DNA of 64,000 nucleotides from contig NZ_CP101454.1 in assembly GCF_024362405.1 (NCBI RefSeq), positions 62,001 to 126,000 of the forward strand, read 5' to 3'. Positions within the stretch are counted from its first letter, which is position 1. Each line of letters begins with the position of its first letter. Shown piece by piece: positions 27,477-35,991 of the stretch. This DNA comes from Halorarius litoreus (GTDB lineage: Archaea; Halobacteriota; Halobacteria; Halobacteriales; Haloarculaceae). The translations under genes were made by a program, and so were the position numbers. The notes beneath the pieces were generated by a model. That model made no database searches, had not been told where the DNA came from, and saw only the letters and a list, made by a program, of their open reading frames with translations.

Positions 27477-28313
27477 ATGTCCACGCTTCCCGCCGCCAGC
27501 CACGTCGGCCGCGTCACGCTCCGCGTGAACGACCTCGACCGGCTGGCGCACTTCTACGAGCGCGTCGTCGGCCTCCACGAACTCGCCCGCGAAGACGACC
27601 GCGTGACGCTCGGTGCCGGCGACGAACCGCTGCTCGACCTCGTTGCGGACCCCGACGCCCCCGAACGCCCGCTGGAGGAGTCCGGGCTGTTCCACACCGC
27701 GTTTCTGGTGCCGGACCGCACCGCACTCGGTGCGGCGCTCGAACGTGTGGCCAACCGCTGGCTCCTCGACGGGGCGTCGGACCACCTGGTCAGCGAGGCG
27801 CTCTACCTCGTCGACCCCGAGGACAACGGCATCGAGGTGTACCGTGACCGTCCCCGCGAGGAGTGGTCGACGACGCCCCAGGGAACCGTCGAGATGGACA
27901 CGCTCCCGCTCGATCTGGACACGCTCGCCGCCGAGAGCGACGGCGCCACGAACGTCCCCGCAACGACGACCGTCGGCCACGTCCACCTGGAGGTGTCGTC
28001 GCTCGACGCCGCCGAAGCGTTCTACGTCGACACGCTCGGGTTCGGAGTGCGCGACGACTGGCGACCCGACGCGCTGTTCGTCGCCGCCGGCGACTACCAC
28101 CACCACGTCGGGCTCAACACCTGGAACGACTGTACCGAGCCCCTATCGAGCCGCGGGCTCGCCGAGTGGGAGTTCGTGGTGCCGGACGACGAGACGCTCC
28201 GTGCGGTGCGCGAGCGCGCGACCGAGGCGGGGCTCGCCGTCGACGAGCGTGGCGAGGGGTTCGTGGTCACGGACCCCGACGACATTCCGGTGCGCGTGCG
28301 AGCCGAGCGCTAG
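27477..28313 (+). CDS. Two-domain VOC protein (catechol 2,3-dioxygenase-like)
   Basis: A 278-aa vicinal-oxygen-chelate protein with two domain copies. The first starts at about residue 9 (HVGRVTLRVNDLDRLAHFYE), the second at about 165 (VGHVHLEVSSLDAAEAFY). Metal ligand candidates are His9 and Glu122 (DNGIEVY) in the first half, and His165/His167 and DYHHHVGLNTW in the second. It resembles the CatE/YfiE type of extradiol dioxygenases or glyoxalases. It overlaps the convergent gene at 28310 by 4 nt. The substrate is unknown. Confidence 0.82.
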   Translation: MSTLPAASHVGRVTLRVNDLDRLAHFYERVVGLHELAREDDRVTLGAGDEPLLDLVADPDAPERPLEESGLFHTAFLVPDRTALGAALERVANRWLLDGASDHLVSEALYLVDPEDNGIEVYRDRPREEWSTTPQGTVEMDTLPLDLDTLAAESDGATNVPATTTVGHVHLEVSSLDAAEAFYVDTLGFGVRDDWRPDALFVAAGDYHHHVGLNTWNDCTEPLSSRGLAEWEFVVPDDETLRAVRERATEAGLAVDERGEGFVVTDPDDIPVRVRAER

Positions 28314-29116
28314 ACGTAGATGTACCCCTCGACGGGGTCGTAGGCGTCGCGGTCGCGTACCTCGAAGTCATCCCGGGCGGCGCGGGCGACCGCGACCGCC
28401 GCGACCACCGAGTCCAGCGCGTCACCGCCCGAATCGTTGAGGACGATAGCGTCGAGTTCCTCATCGAGGACGACGCCCCACTCACGTAGCCCGTCGAGGA
28501 TGGTCTCGCGGCGGGCCGGCGCCTCCGGGTACGTCGCGTCGTTCTTGTACCGCTGACTGGGGAGGTCGAGCGCGCGGAGCGTCGACGCCGGGTAGATTTC
28601 GAGCAGCGACGCCGCCTCGGCTCTGGGTGCCAGCGGCTCGATGCTCACGCAGTCGGCGAGCGGGGCGATGATGTCCCGGATGCCGTAGAACGTCTGGGTG
28701 CCGACGAGCCAGTGGTACGGCGAGCGCGCCCCCGTCCGGGCGTCGGTGCGCCGTTTGAGGTAGGTCCGCTCGCCACCCGTCCGGCGTTTGGTGCGTTCGG
28801 CGAGGTCGCCCTGCAGGGCGTCGGGTGAGTCGAACGCCTCGGCGAACCACTCGACGAACGCGGGCCACGAGTCCGCGTCGTGAACGCCACGGGGAAGCCC
28901 GAACGAGCAGTCGAGGCCGACGGCCTCGTCGGTGTCGCGCGAGCCGACGAACTCGCGGAGGCCCGCGTGGGCGGTCTCGCGGTCGGGACCGAACGCCTCG
29001 GCAGCCGACCGGACCGACTCGACGCGGAGCGTCTCGCCGTCGTCGGTCGCGGAGGCGAGCCAGATCTTCTCACCGGCGCGGGCCGCGCCGCTGAAATCGA
29101 CGCCGTGGACCTGCAC
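28310..29116 (-). CDS. DUF429-family protein
   Basis: A 268-aa protein. GTG 29116 is taken as start since it directly precedes the conserved VHGVDFSGAARAGEKIWLA, an RNase H-like first strand with Asp, typical of DUF429. Later conserved acidic positions are AVGLDCSFGLP, LLEIYPASTLRAL and DSGGDALDSVVAAVA, which fit the RNase H-like catalytic Asp/Glu pattern. A nuclease or phosphoryl-transfer role follows only from fold. It overlaps the convergent VOC gene by 4 nt. Confidence 0.78.
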   Translation of the reverse strand: MQVHGVDFSGAARAGEKIWLASATDDGETLRVESVRSAAEAFGPDRETAHAGLREFVGSRDTDEAVGLDCSFGLPRGVHDADSWPAFVEWFAEAFDSPDALQGDLAERTKRRTGGERTYLKRRTDARTGARSPYHWLVGTQTFYGIRDIIAPLADCVSIEPLAPRAEAASLLEIYPASTLRALDLPSQRYKNDATYPEAPARRETILDGLREWGVVLDEELDAIVLNDSGGDALDSVVAAVAVARAARDDFEVRDRDAYDPVEGYIYV

Positions 29117-29196
29117 GGCGCGAGCTACACCCCGGTACCGGAAAAGCACGCTGGCCAGCCGAGGGGTTGAATAGTCGCGACGGTGTACGTTCTGGT

Positions 29197-29355
29197 ATGC
29201 CGAAGACGCTCGAGGTCGTCTGTACGCGACCCGACTGTGAGCTGGACATGTTCGAACTCCACTACACGTACGACATGCCCGACGGGACTGGTGCGACGGA
29301 CTTCCGTTGCCCCTACTGTGGGCAGGCAGACGGGTTAGAGGAAGTCCACGCATGA
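29197..29355 (+). CDS. 52-aa zinc-ribbon protein
   Basis: A small protein with Cys at CTRPDCELDM and CPYCG, a plausible four-Cys zinc site linked by an acidic loop. ATG 29197 lies about 27 bp after a TATA-like TTGAATAG. Its stop overlaps the start of the Hsp20 gene (ATGA), so both come from one message. Haloarchaea have many such one-domain zinc-finger proteins; the function is unknown, and the coupling to Hsp20 suggests a link to protein quality control, by inference. Confidence 0.7.
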   Translation: MPKTLEVVCTRPDCELDMFELHYTYDMPDGTGATDFRCPYCGQADGLEEVHA

Positions 29356-29888
29356 CTGGACTGCGCGAGTTCACCGAGTCCGTCGGGCAGGCCGTTCTCG
29401 GCGGGGTGGGCCGCGTCGCCTCCCGCGTGCAGGAGCGCAAGCCCCTCGCCTCGGACCTGCTGGAGAGCGACGACGCCTACCTCGTCGTGTTCGACGCCCC
29501 GGGTGCGAAGATGGAGGACATCCAGGTGCGCTACGAGGACGGCACCGTCCGCGTCCGCATCGACCGCTTCCGCGAGTTCCACGACGGGTTCGAGATGCTG
29601 TTTCCGGGCCGCGGCCTGACGCTCGACGGGAAGGCCCCGCTCCCCGACGACGCGGCCGTCGACCCGCGGTCGGCGAACGCGACGCTGGCGAAGAACGGCA
29701 CGCTCCGCGTCGAGGTGCCGAAGGTCGCAGACGACGGCCCCGTCGCCATCAACGAGGACGACGAGGAGGCGACCGAGGACAGCGACGTGAGCGTCGAAGC
29801 GGCCGCCCCGGCCGACGACGCCGACGACGCCGACGAATCGGCCGTGGCCGAGGACGACGAACCGAGCGACGACGAGAAGCCCGAATAG
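29352..29888 (+). CDS. Hsp20/alpha-crystallin-type small heat-shock protein
   Basis: A 178-aa protein with a reduced alpha-crystallin domain at about residues 30-135: LLESDDAYLVVFDAPGAKMEDIQVRYEDG at its start and the closing ATLAKNGTLRVEVPK, matching the family A-x-x-x-n-GvL signature. The C-terminal 45 residues are almost purely acidic (Asp, Glu, Ala), with a DDADDADE run, and the usual C-terminal I-x-I/V motif is not evident. It is translationally coupled to the small zinc-ribbon protein upstream. Its role is ATP-independent holdase activity by family. Confidence 0.82.
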   Translation: MTGLREFTESVGQAVLGGVGRVASRVQERKPLASDLLESDDAYLVVFDAPGAKMEDIQVRYEDGTVRVRIDRFREFHDGFEMLFPGRGLTLDGKAPLPDDAAVDPRSANATLAKNGTLRVEVPKVADDGPVAINEDDEEATEDSDVSVEAAAPADDADDADESAVAEDDEPSDDEKPE

Positions 29889-29894
29889 CCTTCG

Positions 29895-31025
29895 TTAGCG
29901 GTTCTCGACGTCCATCCCCTCGACGATCTCGAACGTCTCGTCGCCGTCGAACCGCGACGGGTCGAAGCCGCCGATTCCGTCTCCATCGCCGAGCACCTGT
30001 TCTGCGAGCCGCTCGGCCACCGCCGGCGCACGCATCAGCCCGTGGCCCTGCCAGCCGGTCGCGACGTAGACGCCATCGGCGAGTTCCCCGACCAGCGGGT
30101 CGCCGTCGGGCGTCGCCGTACACAGCCCGGCCCACGCGCGGTCGGTCGGCCACGACCAGCCTAGCGCCTGCTCCTGGTACATCGCACAGTCCGTGACGAA
30201 CGACTCGTCGGCCTCGCGCGTCCAGTCGTCAGGGTCCTGTTCGACGGCCTCGGTGCCGTCGCCGACGAGCAGCCCGCCCTCCCACGGACGGACGTAGAAG
30301 CCGTTCGTCGCGTCGAACAGCATCGGCGGCTCGACATCGATTCGCTCGGTGACGAGCGCCTGCACCCGGTACGGTTTCACGGGGATGGGCGCCACGTCCG
30401 CGACCACGTCGCGGGTGTGTGCGCCGGCGGCGACGACGACCGCGTCGTGGTCGTGGGTCCCGTCCCCGGTCGCGACCGCACCGTCGGCGGTGACGGTCGC
30501 GGGCGTTCCCTCTCGAATCTCGACGTCGTTCATCCGCGCGAGCAGCGCCATCGTGTTCGTGTACTCTTCGGGGTCGACGTAGCCGGCGTTCTCGGCGACG
30601 GCGGCGACCGCGACGTCGTGGGCGACGACCTCCGGGAACCGCTCCTGCAGGTCGGCTCCCGAGAGTAGCGAGACGTCGAGGCCGTGCTCTCGCATCCGGT
30701 CGACGTGCTCGCGGATGGCGTCGGCACGCTGTTCGGCGCGGCCTTCGTCACCCGGCCGTGGCTCGCGCGCGAGCCAGACGTACGGACAGTCCGTGAACGA
30801 GAAGCTCCCACCCCCCGACAGTTCGCGGAAGCGTTCGAGCGCCCGCACGCCGAGGTCGGCGTCACGGCGGTCCGAGAAGGCGTCGTAACAGAGCCCTGAT
30901 GCGCGTCCGCTCGACCCCGCAGCGATCTCGTTGGCCTCGTACAGCGTCACGTCGGCGTCGCGCTCGGCGAGGTCGTACGCCAGCGTGACCCCGACGGCGC
31001 CACCGCCGATGACTGCGACGTTCAT
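29895..31025 (-). CDS. FAD-dependent oxidoreductase (DAO family)
   Basis: A 376-aa flavoprotein of the D-amino-acid oxidase / glycine-sarcosine oxidase fold. The N-terminus MNVAVIGGGAVGVTLAYDLA is the Rossmann FAD-binding motif, with the ribose-binding Glu in LYEANEIAAGSSGR. Further motifs are DAVVVAAGAHTRDV and the C-terminal GVYVATGWQGHGLMRAPAVA. The amine substrate is not predictable. It is followed in the same direction by nothing; the gene upstream (31056) reads the same way and may be co-transcribed (30-nt gap). Confidence 0.85.
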   Translation of the reverse strand: MNVAVIGGGAVGVTLAYDLAERDADVTLYEANEIAAGSSGRASGLCYDAFSDRRDADLGVRALERFRELSGGGSFSFTDCPYVWLAREPRPGDEGRAEQRADAIREHVDRMREHGLDVSLLSGADLQERFPEVVAHDVAVAAVAENAGYVDPEEYTNTMALLARMNDVEIREGTPATVTADGAVATGDGTHDHDAVVVAAGAHTRDVVADVAPIPVKPYRVQALVTERIDVEPPMLFDATNGFYVRPWEGGLLVGDGTEAVEQDPDDWTREADESFVTDCAMYQEQALGWSWPTDRAWAGLCTATPDGDPLVGELADGVYVATGWQGHGLMRAPAVAERLAEQVLGDGDGIGGFDPSRFDGDETFEIVEGMDVENR

Positions 31026-31055
31026 ACCTCGGCTTCGAGGTGGGGGATGAAAAGG

Positions 31056-31832
31056 CTAGAAGAACGCGTCCAGTCCGCGCGCGGGATAGCCGACCACGGT
31101 GTCGACGCCCGCCTCGCGGAGCGTGTCCGTCTGCTCGCGGACGGTCGCGGCGTCGCCGACGAGCGCGTAGTCGCGGACGGCCTCGGAGAGCACTTCACGA
31201 GCGCGACCTGTCGCGGTGCCGTCGGTCGACGCGCCCTCGGGGAGCGCGCGGACGACCGGCCCGCGACGAGCCGCGTAGCCGCCGACGGCGTCGAGGATGT
31301 CGGTCTCTTCGGCGGCGAGCACGACCGGCGCGTACACCGCGAGTCGACCCTCGTAGCCCGCCGCGCGGAGCGCGCGGACGCTCCGTTCGGTGCCACGCGA
31401 GAGGAGTTCGTACTGCGTGCCGCCGGCGGCGAGCGCCAGCCGCTCGATACCTTCGGTGCCGACCCACGCCTCGGGGGCAGTCTCGCGGGCGGCGTGCAGG
31501 CGCGGGGCGATGGCCTTCGTCGCCTCGGTCTCGGTGAGGTAGGCGCCGTGTCCCGCGACGAGCACGCGCCCGACGCCCTCGAGAAGCGGGAGGTGGGAGT
31601 CGTCACCGAGCGGGTCGAACCCGTCGGCGCGGACGGGCGTCGTGGCGAACACCCGCTTGTCGGCGGCGAGTGCTTCGAGGACGGCGTCGCTCGGGAAGTG
31701 GGCGTGCCCCTCGTAGTCGATGTTGACGGTGTCGACCGGGAGGTCCACCGCTCGCGAGAGGTCGTGCTCCTTGGGCTTGAGCGCGAGCGCGTCGAGGCCC
31801 GCGCGGGAGACGGGCGACTCCTCGGTCAGCAT
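31056..31832 (-). CDS. Uncharacterised haloarchaeal protein with luciferase-like tail
   Basis: A 258-aa soluble protein that I do not recognise with certainty; it may match a haloarchaeal family named DUF7388. The central part repeats strand/helix patterns of a TIM-barrel-like fold (TVNIDYEGHAHFP, AYLTETEATKAIAPRLHAAR). The C-terminus DYALVGDAATVREQTDTL followed by GVDTVVGYPARG resembles the end of luciferase-like monooxygenases, where flavin F420 or FMN binds. No catalytic residue can be named. It lies upstream of, and in line with, the DAO-type flavoprotein gene. Confidence 0.6.
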   Translation of the reverse strand: MLTEESPVSRAGLDALALKPKEHDLSRAVDLPVDTVNIDYEGHAHFPSDAVLEALAADKRVFATTPVRADGFDPLGDDSHLPLLEGVGRVLVAGHGAYLTETEATKAIAPRLHAARETAPEAWVGTEGIERLALAAGGTQYELLSRGTERSVRALRAAGYEGRLAVYAPVVLAAEETDILDAVGGYAARRGPVVRALPEGASTDGTATGRAREVLSEAVRDYALVGDAATVREQTDTLREAGVDTVVGYPARGLDAFF

Positions 31833-32022
31833 TCGTGGTGAAGTGGAATCGGTTCCGACGGTAATAGTTCTCGCTTTGCGCGAGCGTTGCCGGGGGTGGC
31901 GATTCGTCCTCGACGACCGGTCGCGTTAGGCACATCATGTCACGAGTAAGTAGTTCCGTCCGGTATCGGTACGGGAGGTAACGCGTCAATAACCATCAGC
32001 AATCCTGCCAACTGATTCGACG

Positions 32023-32313
32023 ATGAGACGAATTGTCCTCGACGCAATAGTGATAAACGCCGTTCTGTGGCTCCTCGCGGCGTTCGCTCTCCTCACCGCA
32101 GTGATATTTTACGCCGCGGGCACAGGTGGCGTCATCGTCCTCGACTTTACGCTGTTCGGTGAGCTCTGGGTCGAGGTACTACTGGTGTACGCCATGACGC
32201 CAATAATCTCGGTTGGGGTCGCCCACCTACTTTCGAGCTACTTCTTTTCGAACAGGCCCTCGGAGGGGCAGCCGAATCCGGACGAGTCGGCCGGGATCGG
32301 GCAGGATGGGTAA
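32023..32313 (+). CDS. Small two-helix membrane protein
   Basis: A 96-aa protein with hydrophobic segments at about 8-32 and 50-72 and a polar Pro/Glu/Asn-rich tail. Base composition is lower in GC than neighbours, and codons such as ATA occur, which suggests later acquisition or low expression. No family is recognised. A stop-to-stop distance of 12 nt separates it from the convergent NUDIX gene. Confidence 0.5.
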   Translation: MRRIVLDAIVINAVLWLLAAFALLTAVIFYAAGTGGVIVLDFTLFGELWVEVLLVYAMTPIISVGVAHLLSSYFFSNRPSEGQPNPDESAGIGQDG

Positions 32314-32325
32314 CGCGTCGTTCGG

Positions 32326-32925
32326 TTACACCGGGAAGTCGGCGTCGGGGTCGACGACCCGGTCCACCTGTGCGGGCATCTCCCAGCCAGTCGCGAGTTC
32401 GAGGAACTGCGCGAGCATCCGCCCCGTGGCGCCCCAGACGGTGAAGCCGTCGACGCGGAAGAAGTGGATGCGGATGTCGCCGTAGTGCGGGTGGTCGCGG
32501 CGCTCGCTTTCGTAGTTGTCGAGGTCCATGAGGTCCGTGAGCGAGAGCAGGGCGATTTCGGCGACCTCGCGGCCGTCGGGGATCCACTCCTGGTCGGGGA
32601 CACGGGCGACGAACGGCCGTACGGAGTAGCGCGTGACGGTCCGGATGTCGTCGATGCGGCCCACCACGTCGACCGCGTCGGTGTGCATCCCGACCTCCTC
32701 ACGGCACTCGCGGAGCGCCGTCTGCAGCAGGTCGTCGTCCGAGGGTTCGCGGCCGCCACCCGGGAACGACATCTGACCGGCGTGCTCGCCGAGGTGGTCC
32801 GCGCGCTTGATGAACAGGAGGTGAGGGTCGCCGGCGTGCTCGATTACGGGGACGAGCACCGCCGCCTCCCGCTGCTCGTCGGTGACGGCGACGGGCTCGT
32901 GGGCGGCGACCCGCGAGAGGTCCAT
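32326..32925 (-). CDS. NUDIX hydrolase, CoA pyrophosphatase-like
   Basis: A 199-aa NUDIX enzyme that probably hydrolyses CoA or related nucleoside diphosphates. The Nudix box is visible in GGREPSDDDLLQTALRECRE followed by EVGM. Directly before it, HLGEHAGQMSFPGGG matches the extra signature of the NudL/CoA-diphosphatase subgroup (H-x-G-Q-x-x-FPGG). It starts at ATG 32925 and is followed by nothing in its direction; the genes at 32950 and 33420 upstream read the same way. Confidence 0.87.
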   Translation of the reverse strand: MDLSRVAAHEPVAVTDEQREAAVLVPVIEHAGDPHLLFIKRADHLGEHAGQMSFPGGGREPSDDDLLQTALRECREEVGMHTDAVDVVGRIDDIRTVTRYSVRPFVARVPDQEWIPDGREVAEIALLSLTDLMDLDNYESERRDHPHYGDIRIHFFRVDGFTVWGATGRMLAQFLELATGWEMPAQVDRVVDPDADFPV

Positions 32926-32949
32926 ACGCGGTGGAGGAACCGACGGCTC

Positions 32950-33423
32950 TTAGTTCGCTCCCTCGCGGTCGGCCGCGAGCGCGTCGTCGAGTCGCGTGCG
33001 GAGTTCGCCCAGTTCGACGGGACCCCACGCCTCCAGGTCGTAGCTCACGTCGAGCAGGCGCCGAATCTCGGCGTCGTCGTCCGCGGCGACGGCGCGGGCC
33101 ACGTCCCCGCGGAACCGGGACTCGACCGCGTTAGCGAGCGCCGCACGGTCCGGGGCGCGTGGGTCGACATCGAGGATGTGCGGGAGGTCGACCGCGCCCT
33201 CCGGAAGGGTGGGAAACGCTGCGGGCCCGACCGCGAGATACGACCCGTCGTCACGGTCGAACGCGACGACCGCGTAGGCGTCGAGCGCCTCGTCCACGGC
33301 GCCGTCGGGCACGTCGGCGTCCTGCCGGTAGGCGAGTTCATCGAGGGCCGAATCGAGCTCCGAGCGGGTCAGCGCGCCGAACAGGTCGACGATGCCCGCG
33401 ATGTCGTCGGGAGTGAGGTTCAT
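32950..33423 (-). CDS. Uncharacterised acidic protein (DUF7109-like)
   Basis: A 157-aa soluble, acidic, mainly helical protein. ATG 33423 overlaps the stop of the glycosyltransferase gene before it (ATGA), so they are co-translated. The N-terminus LTPDDIAGIVDLFGALTRSELDSALDELAYRQ resembles a winged-helix or helical hairpin with a conserved R-x-E. No catalytic motif. The DUF7109 name is from memory. The partner role with the sugar transferase is inferred from the operon only. Confidence 0.65.
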   Translation of the reverse strand: MNLTPDDIAGIVDLFGALTRSELDSALDELAYRQDADVPDGAVDEALDAYAVVAFDRDDGSYLAVGPAAFPTLPEGAVDLPHILDVDPRAPDRAALANAVESRFRGDVARAVAADDDAEIRRLLDVSYDLEAWGPVELGELRTRLDDALAADREGAN

Positions 33424-34511
33424 AGCGTCCGCAGCGCGTCGGCGGCGGCGTCGAGTACCGCGCCGGGGGTAATGGGTGCGTCGGCCCACGCCGGCAGTCG
33501 CGTGTCGGTCTCGGGCGGGCGAATCGCCTCGGCGTAGGCGTCGACCTGCGCACGCTCGTCGCCCCGGTCGTACGCGAGCCCGTTGAACGCCGCGTCGAGC
33601 GCGTAGCCGTCGATGAGCGATCCGGCGGCCTCCCGGTAGCGTTCGGGCAGCGTGCCGTAGTCGGGCACGACGCCACCCTCCTCGACGACGTGGAGGAGCG
33701 CGGCGCCGACCTCCTCACTCATCGTCGAGAGGCCCGCCGGCCCCGAGACCGCCCGGTGGTCGTGTTCGTGACGCCCGAGGTCGACCTGTGCAGTCCCGTC
33801 GACCCCCGCAGCGTCGAAGGCGTCGCCGAGCGTCCCGACTTCGAGTCCCCAGCCGCGCTGTACCCGGAGCGAGCGGGCGACCGCGCTCGTCGCGGCGAAC
33901 TCCCCGGCGAGTGCGTAGCGGAACGCTGCCAGATAGTCGAGGACCGGCGCGTCGTGGGCGTCGGCGAGCGCCCGGACGAGCGGGGCGTAGAACAGCCGAA
34001 AGAGTCGGCCGTAGAGTCGGCCGTTCTCGACGCGGGCGTAGTAGCCCTTCGCGAACGAGAAGTCGTGAGCGAGCGGAAACAGCAGCCGGGCGACGTGCCG
34101 CTCCGAGTAGGTTTTCGTGTCCGCGTCGTGGACGACGACGTACTCGGCGGCGTCGGCCGCGACACCGAGCGCGAGCCACACGTCCCGGCCCTTCCCGCGG
34201 GCACCATCGAGCCCGTGGTCGGCGAGGAGCGTGGCCACGCCGGGCGCGTCGCACCACAGGACATCGAGGGCAAGGTCGAACTCGGCGAGCCAGTCAGCCA
34301 CGCCGGGGGCCTGCTCGGCGTCGGCACGGAGCGCGACGACCACTCGCCCGGGGTCGACCGCTTCGAGCGCTGTGAACACTCGCTCGGCGGCGAGCGACGC
34401 GTGTTCCCGCTCGGTCATCGGAACGACGACCGCCGCCTCGTCGGTCGGTGCGTCGGGAACCGGGTCGGTGAAGTCGTGCAGCGTGGCGATGCGCTCCTGG
34501 ACGTACTCCAT
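33420..34511 (-). CDS. Glucosyl-3-phosphoglycerate synthase-like glycosyltransferase
   Basis: A 363-aa GT-A enzyme resembling GpgS (family GT81), which transfers glucose to 3-phosphoglycerate for glucosylglycerate or related solutes. Motifs: AAVVVPMTEREHASLAAERV at the N-terminus, GKGRDVWLALGVAA (nucleotide-sugar part), the metal motif VVVHDADTKTY, and FSFAKGYYARVENGRLYGRL, with a later GWGLEVGTLGDAF. It lies between an MFS transporter and a small partner gene on the same strand. A role in compatible solute or glycolipid synthesis is inferred. Confidence 0.8.
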   Translation of the reverse strand: MEYVQERIATLHDFTDPVPDAPTDEAAVVVPMTEREHASLAAERVFTALEAVDPGRVVVALRADAEQAPGVADWLAEFDLALDVLWCDAPGVATLLADHGLDGARGKGRDVWLALGVAADAAEYVVVHDADTKTYSERHVARLLFPLAHDFSFAKGYYARVENGRLYGRLFRLFYAPLVRALADAHDAPVLDYLAAFRYALAGEFAATSAVARSLRVQRGWGLEVGTLGDAFDAAGVDGTAQVDLGRHEHDHRAVSGPAGLSTMSEEVGAALLHVVEEGGVVPDYGTLPERYREAAGSLIDGYALDAAFNGLAYDRGDERAQVDAYAEAIRPPETDTRLPAWADAPITPGAVLDAAADALRTL

Positions 34512-34540
34512 TACCAGCGAGTAGGGGAGCCGACCCTAAA

Positions 34541-35716
34541 TCACGTGGGGACGCGGCCAGCCGGGAGCCGGTCAGTCGCGTGGAGGCCGACGAGACAGAG
34601 GAACACGACCACGAGCGCGCCGCCGGCGACGCCGAACAGCGCGTCGAAGGCGACCCCCGAGTCGGCGAGCCAGCCGACGACGGCGCTTCCGCCCGCTTGT
34701 ACGAGCATCGCCACGGCGCTGTACGCCGTGTACGCCGACGCCCGGTGGTGGTCCGGGAGCGACGCGAGCAGGTAGGTGTCGGCCGCCGGGAACATGGCGT
34801 GGATGACGTACCCGACGAGCGCCGTCACCGCGACGAGCGGCCACAGTCCCGTCGTCACGGTCAACAGCAGGAGGCTCGTCGCGAACGCGACCACCACGCC
34901 GAGTAACAGCGGAACGTTCGGAATGCGGTCGGCGAGCCGAGCCGTCACGAGGAAGGCGGGGACGCCCGCGCCGAACAGCACGGAGAGCATGAGGTCGGCC
35001 GTTGCCGGCTCCAGTCCCTTCACCCGCATGTACGTCGGGTAGAAGTTGAACAGGCCGTTCCAGACGAAGCCGACGGTGCCGACGACGACGATTCCCGTGG
35101 CGACGATGTGCCACTGCGCGCGCGTCGCCCCGAGGAGGTCGCGGTCCTGCGTCCCCGCGTCGGGGAGTGTCGCCTGGCGGGCTGCCACGACGAAGCCGGC
35201 GGTGGCGAGCGCCGCCGCAACGGCGACGACGAGGAAGGTCAGCTGCCAGTCCCCCACGAAGAGGATGACCGTGACGATGACTGCGGCGCCCGCGGCCGCC
35301 AACTGCGAGGCCATCCCGTGGATGCCGAGCATCCGGCCAACCATCGACGGGAACAGCTCCGAGACGAGGGGGTTCGCGGCGATGAAGTACGCGCCGCTGG
35401 CGAGTCCCATCAGGAACGCGCCGACGGTCAGGAGGGGAATCGTGGGCGCGAACGCGGTGAGGAGCGCCGCCGTGAACAGGACGCCACCCGCGCCGGCGAC
35501 GACACGAGCGCGCGTCGTCTTCGTCAGCAGCCAGCCGGTCGGCACCCGTGGAAGCGCAGAGCCGACCCACGCGGCGCTCGCGACGACGCCGAGCGAGCCG
35601 ACCGTGACGCCGAAGTCCGCCGCGAGGGGCTCCAGGAGGGGTGCAAACACCACCCGCCCGAAGTTCACGAGGAACACCATCGAGCAGAGGGAGACGAACA
35701 GGTGCCGGCGGGACAC
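34541..35716 (-). CDS. MFS transporter
   Basis: Major facilitator superfamily permease of 391 aa with 12 predicted membrane segments. The N-terminal half has the loop 2-3 region SALPRVPTGWLLTKTTRARVV, a variant of the MFS motif A (G-x-x-x-D-R-x-G-R-R), and the second half has a repeat at FLVTARLADRIPNVPLLLG. The substrate cannot be predicted; the variation in motif A suggests a drug or metabolite exporter-like subgroup. It is separated by 29 nt from the GpgS-like gene in the same direction, so co-transcription is possible. Confidence 0.85.
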   Translation of the reverse strand: MSRRHLFVSLCSMVFLVNFGRVVFAPLLEPLAADFGVTVGSLGVVASAAWVGSALPRVPTGWLLTKTTRARVVAGAGGVLFTAALLTAFAPTIPLLTVGAFLMGLASGAYFIAANPLVSELFPSMVGRMLGIHGMASQLAAAGAAVIVTVILFVGDWQLTFLVVAVAAALATAGFVVAARQATLPDAGTQDRDLLGATRAQWHIVATGIVVVGTVGFVWNGLFNFYPTYMRVKGLEPATADLMLSVLFGAGVPAFLVTARLADRIPNVPLLLGVVVAFATSLLLLTVTTGLWPLVAVTALVGYVIHAMFPAADTYLLASLPDHHRASAYTAYSAVAMLVQAGGSAVVGWLADSGVAFDALFGVAGGALVVVFLCLVGLHATDRLPAGRVPT

Positions 35717-35780
35717 ACGTGATGTTCACACTCGGTTGGCTTGAGGGACACGGAACGCCGCCGCCGAGAACGGTCGTCGG

Positions 35781-35789
35781 TATTTTTAC
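35781..35789 (+). promoter_or_regulatory. TATA box of the 56-aa zinc-finger gene
   Basis: TATTTTTAC centred about 27 bp before the ATG at 35812, implying a leaderless transcript. It stands out from GC-rich surroundings. Confidence 0.55.
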
Positions 35790-35811
35790 CCCACCCCCTC
35801 TACCACCTGCC

Positions 35812-35982
35812 ATGGATACCGTTCGGCAGGGATTACGCGCAGGCGATATCGAGAAGGACACCTACGAGCGACTCATCTGCGCCCACTGCAACGAGCGGCT
35901 CAAAACCCGCAACGACCCCGACGAGGTGTTCAAGGTGCGGCACTGCCCCGACTGCGGCCGCGAGTACAAACAGGTCGGATAG
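35812..35982 (+). CDS. HVO_0758-type small zinc-finger protein
   Basis: A 56-aa protein with two CxxC pairs, CAHC near residue 23 and CPDC near 46, that should bind one zinc ion. The sequence VRQGLRAGDIEKDTYERLIC at the start and TRNDPDEVFKVRHCP in the middle match the Haloferax HVO_0758 family, in which the homologue affects swarming and biofilm formation. It is a single-gene unit with its own promoter. Binding partner (RNA, DNA or protein) is unknown. Confidence 0.85.
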   Translation: MDTVRQGLRAGDIEKDTYERLICAHCNERLKTRNDPDEVFKVRHCPDCGREYKQVG

Positions 35983-35991
35983 CCCACTCGA

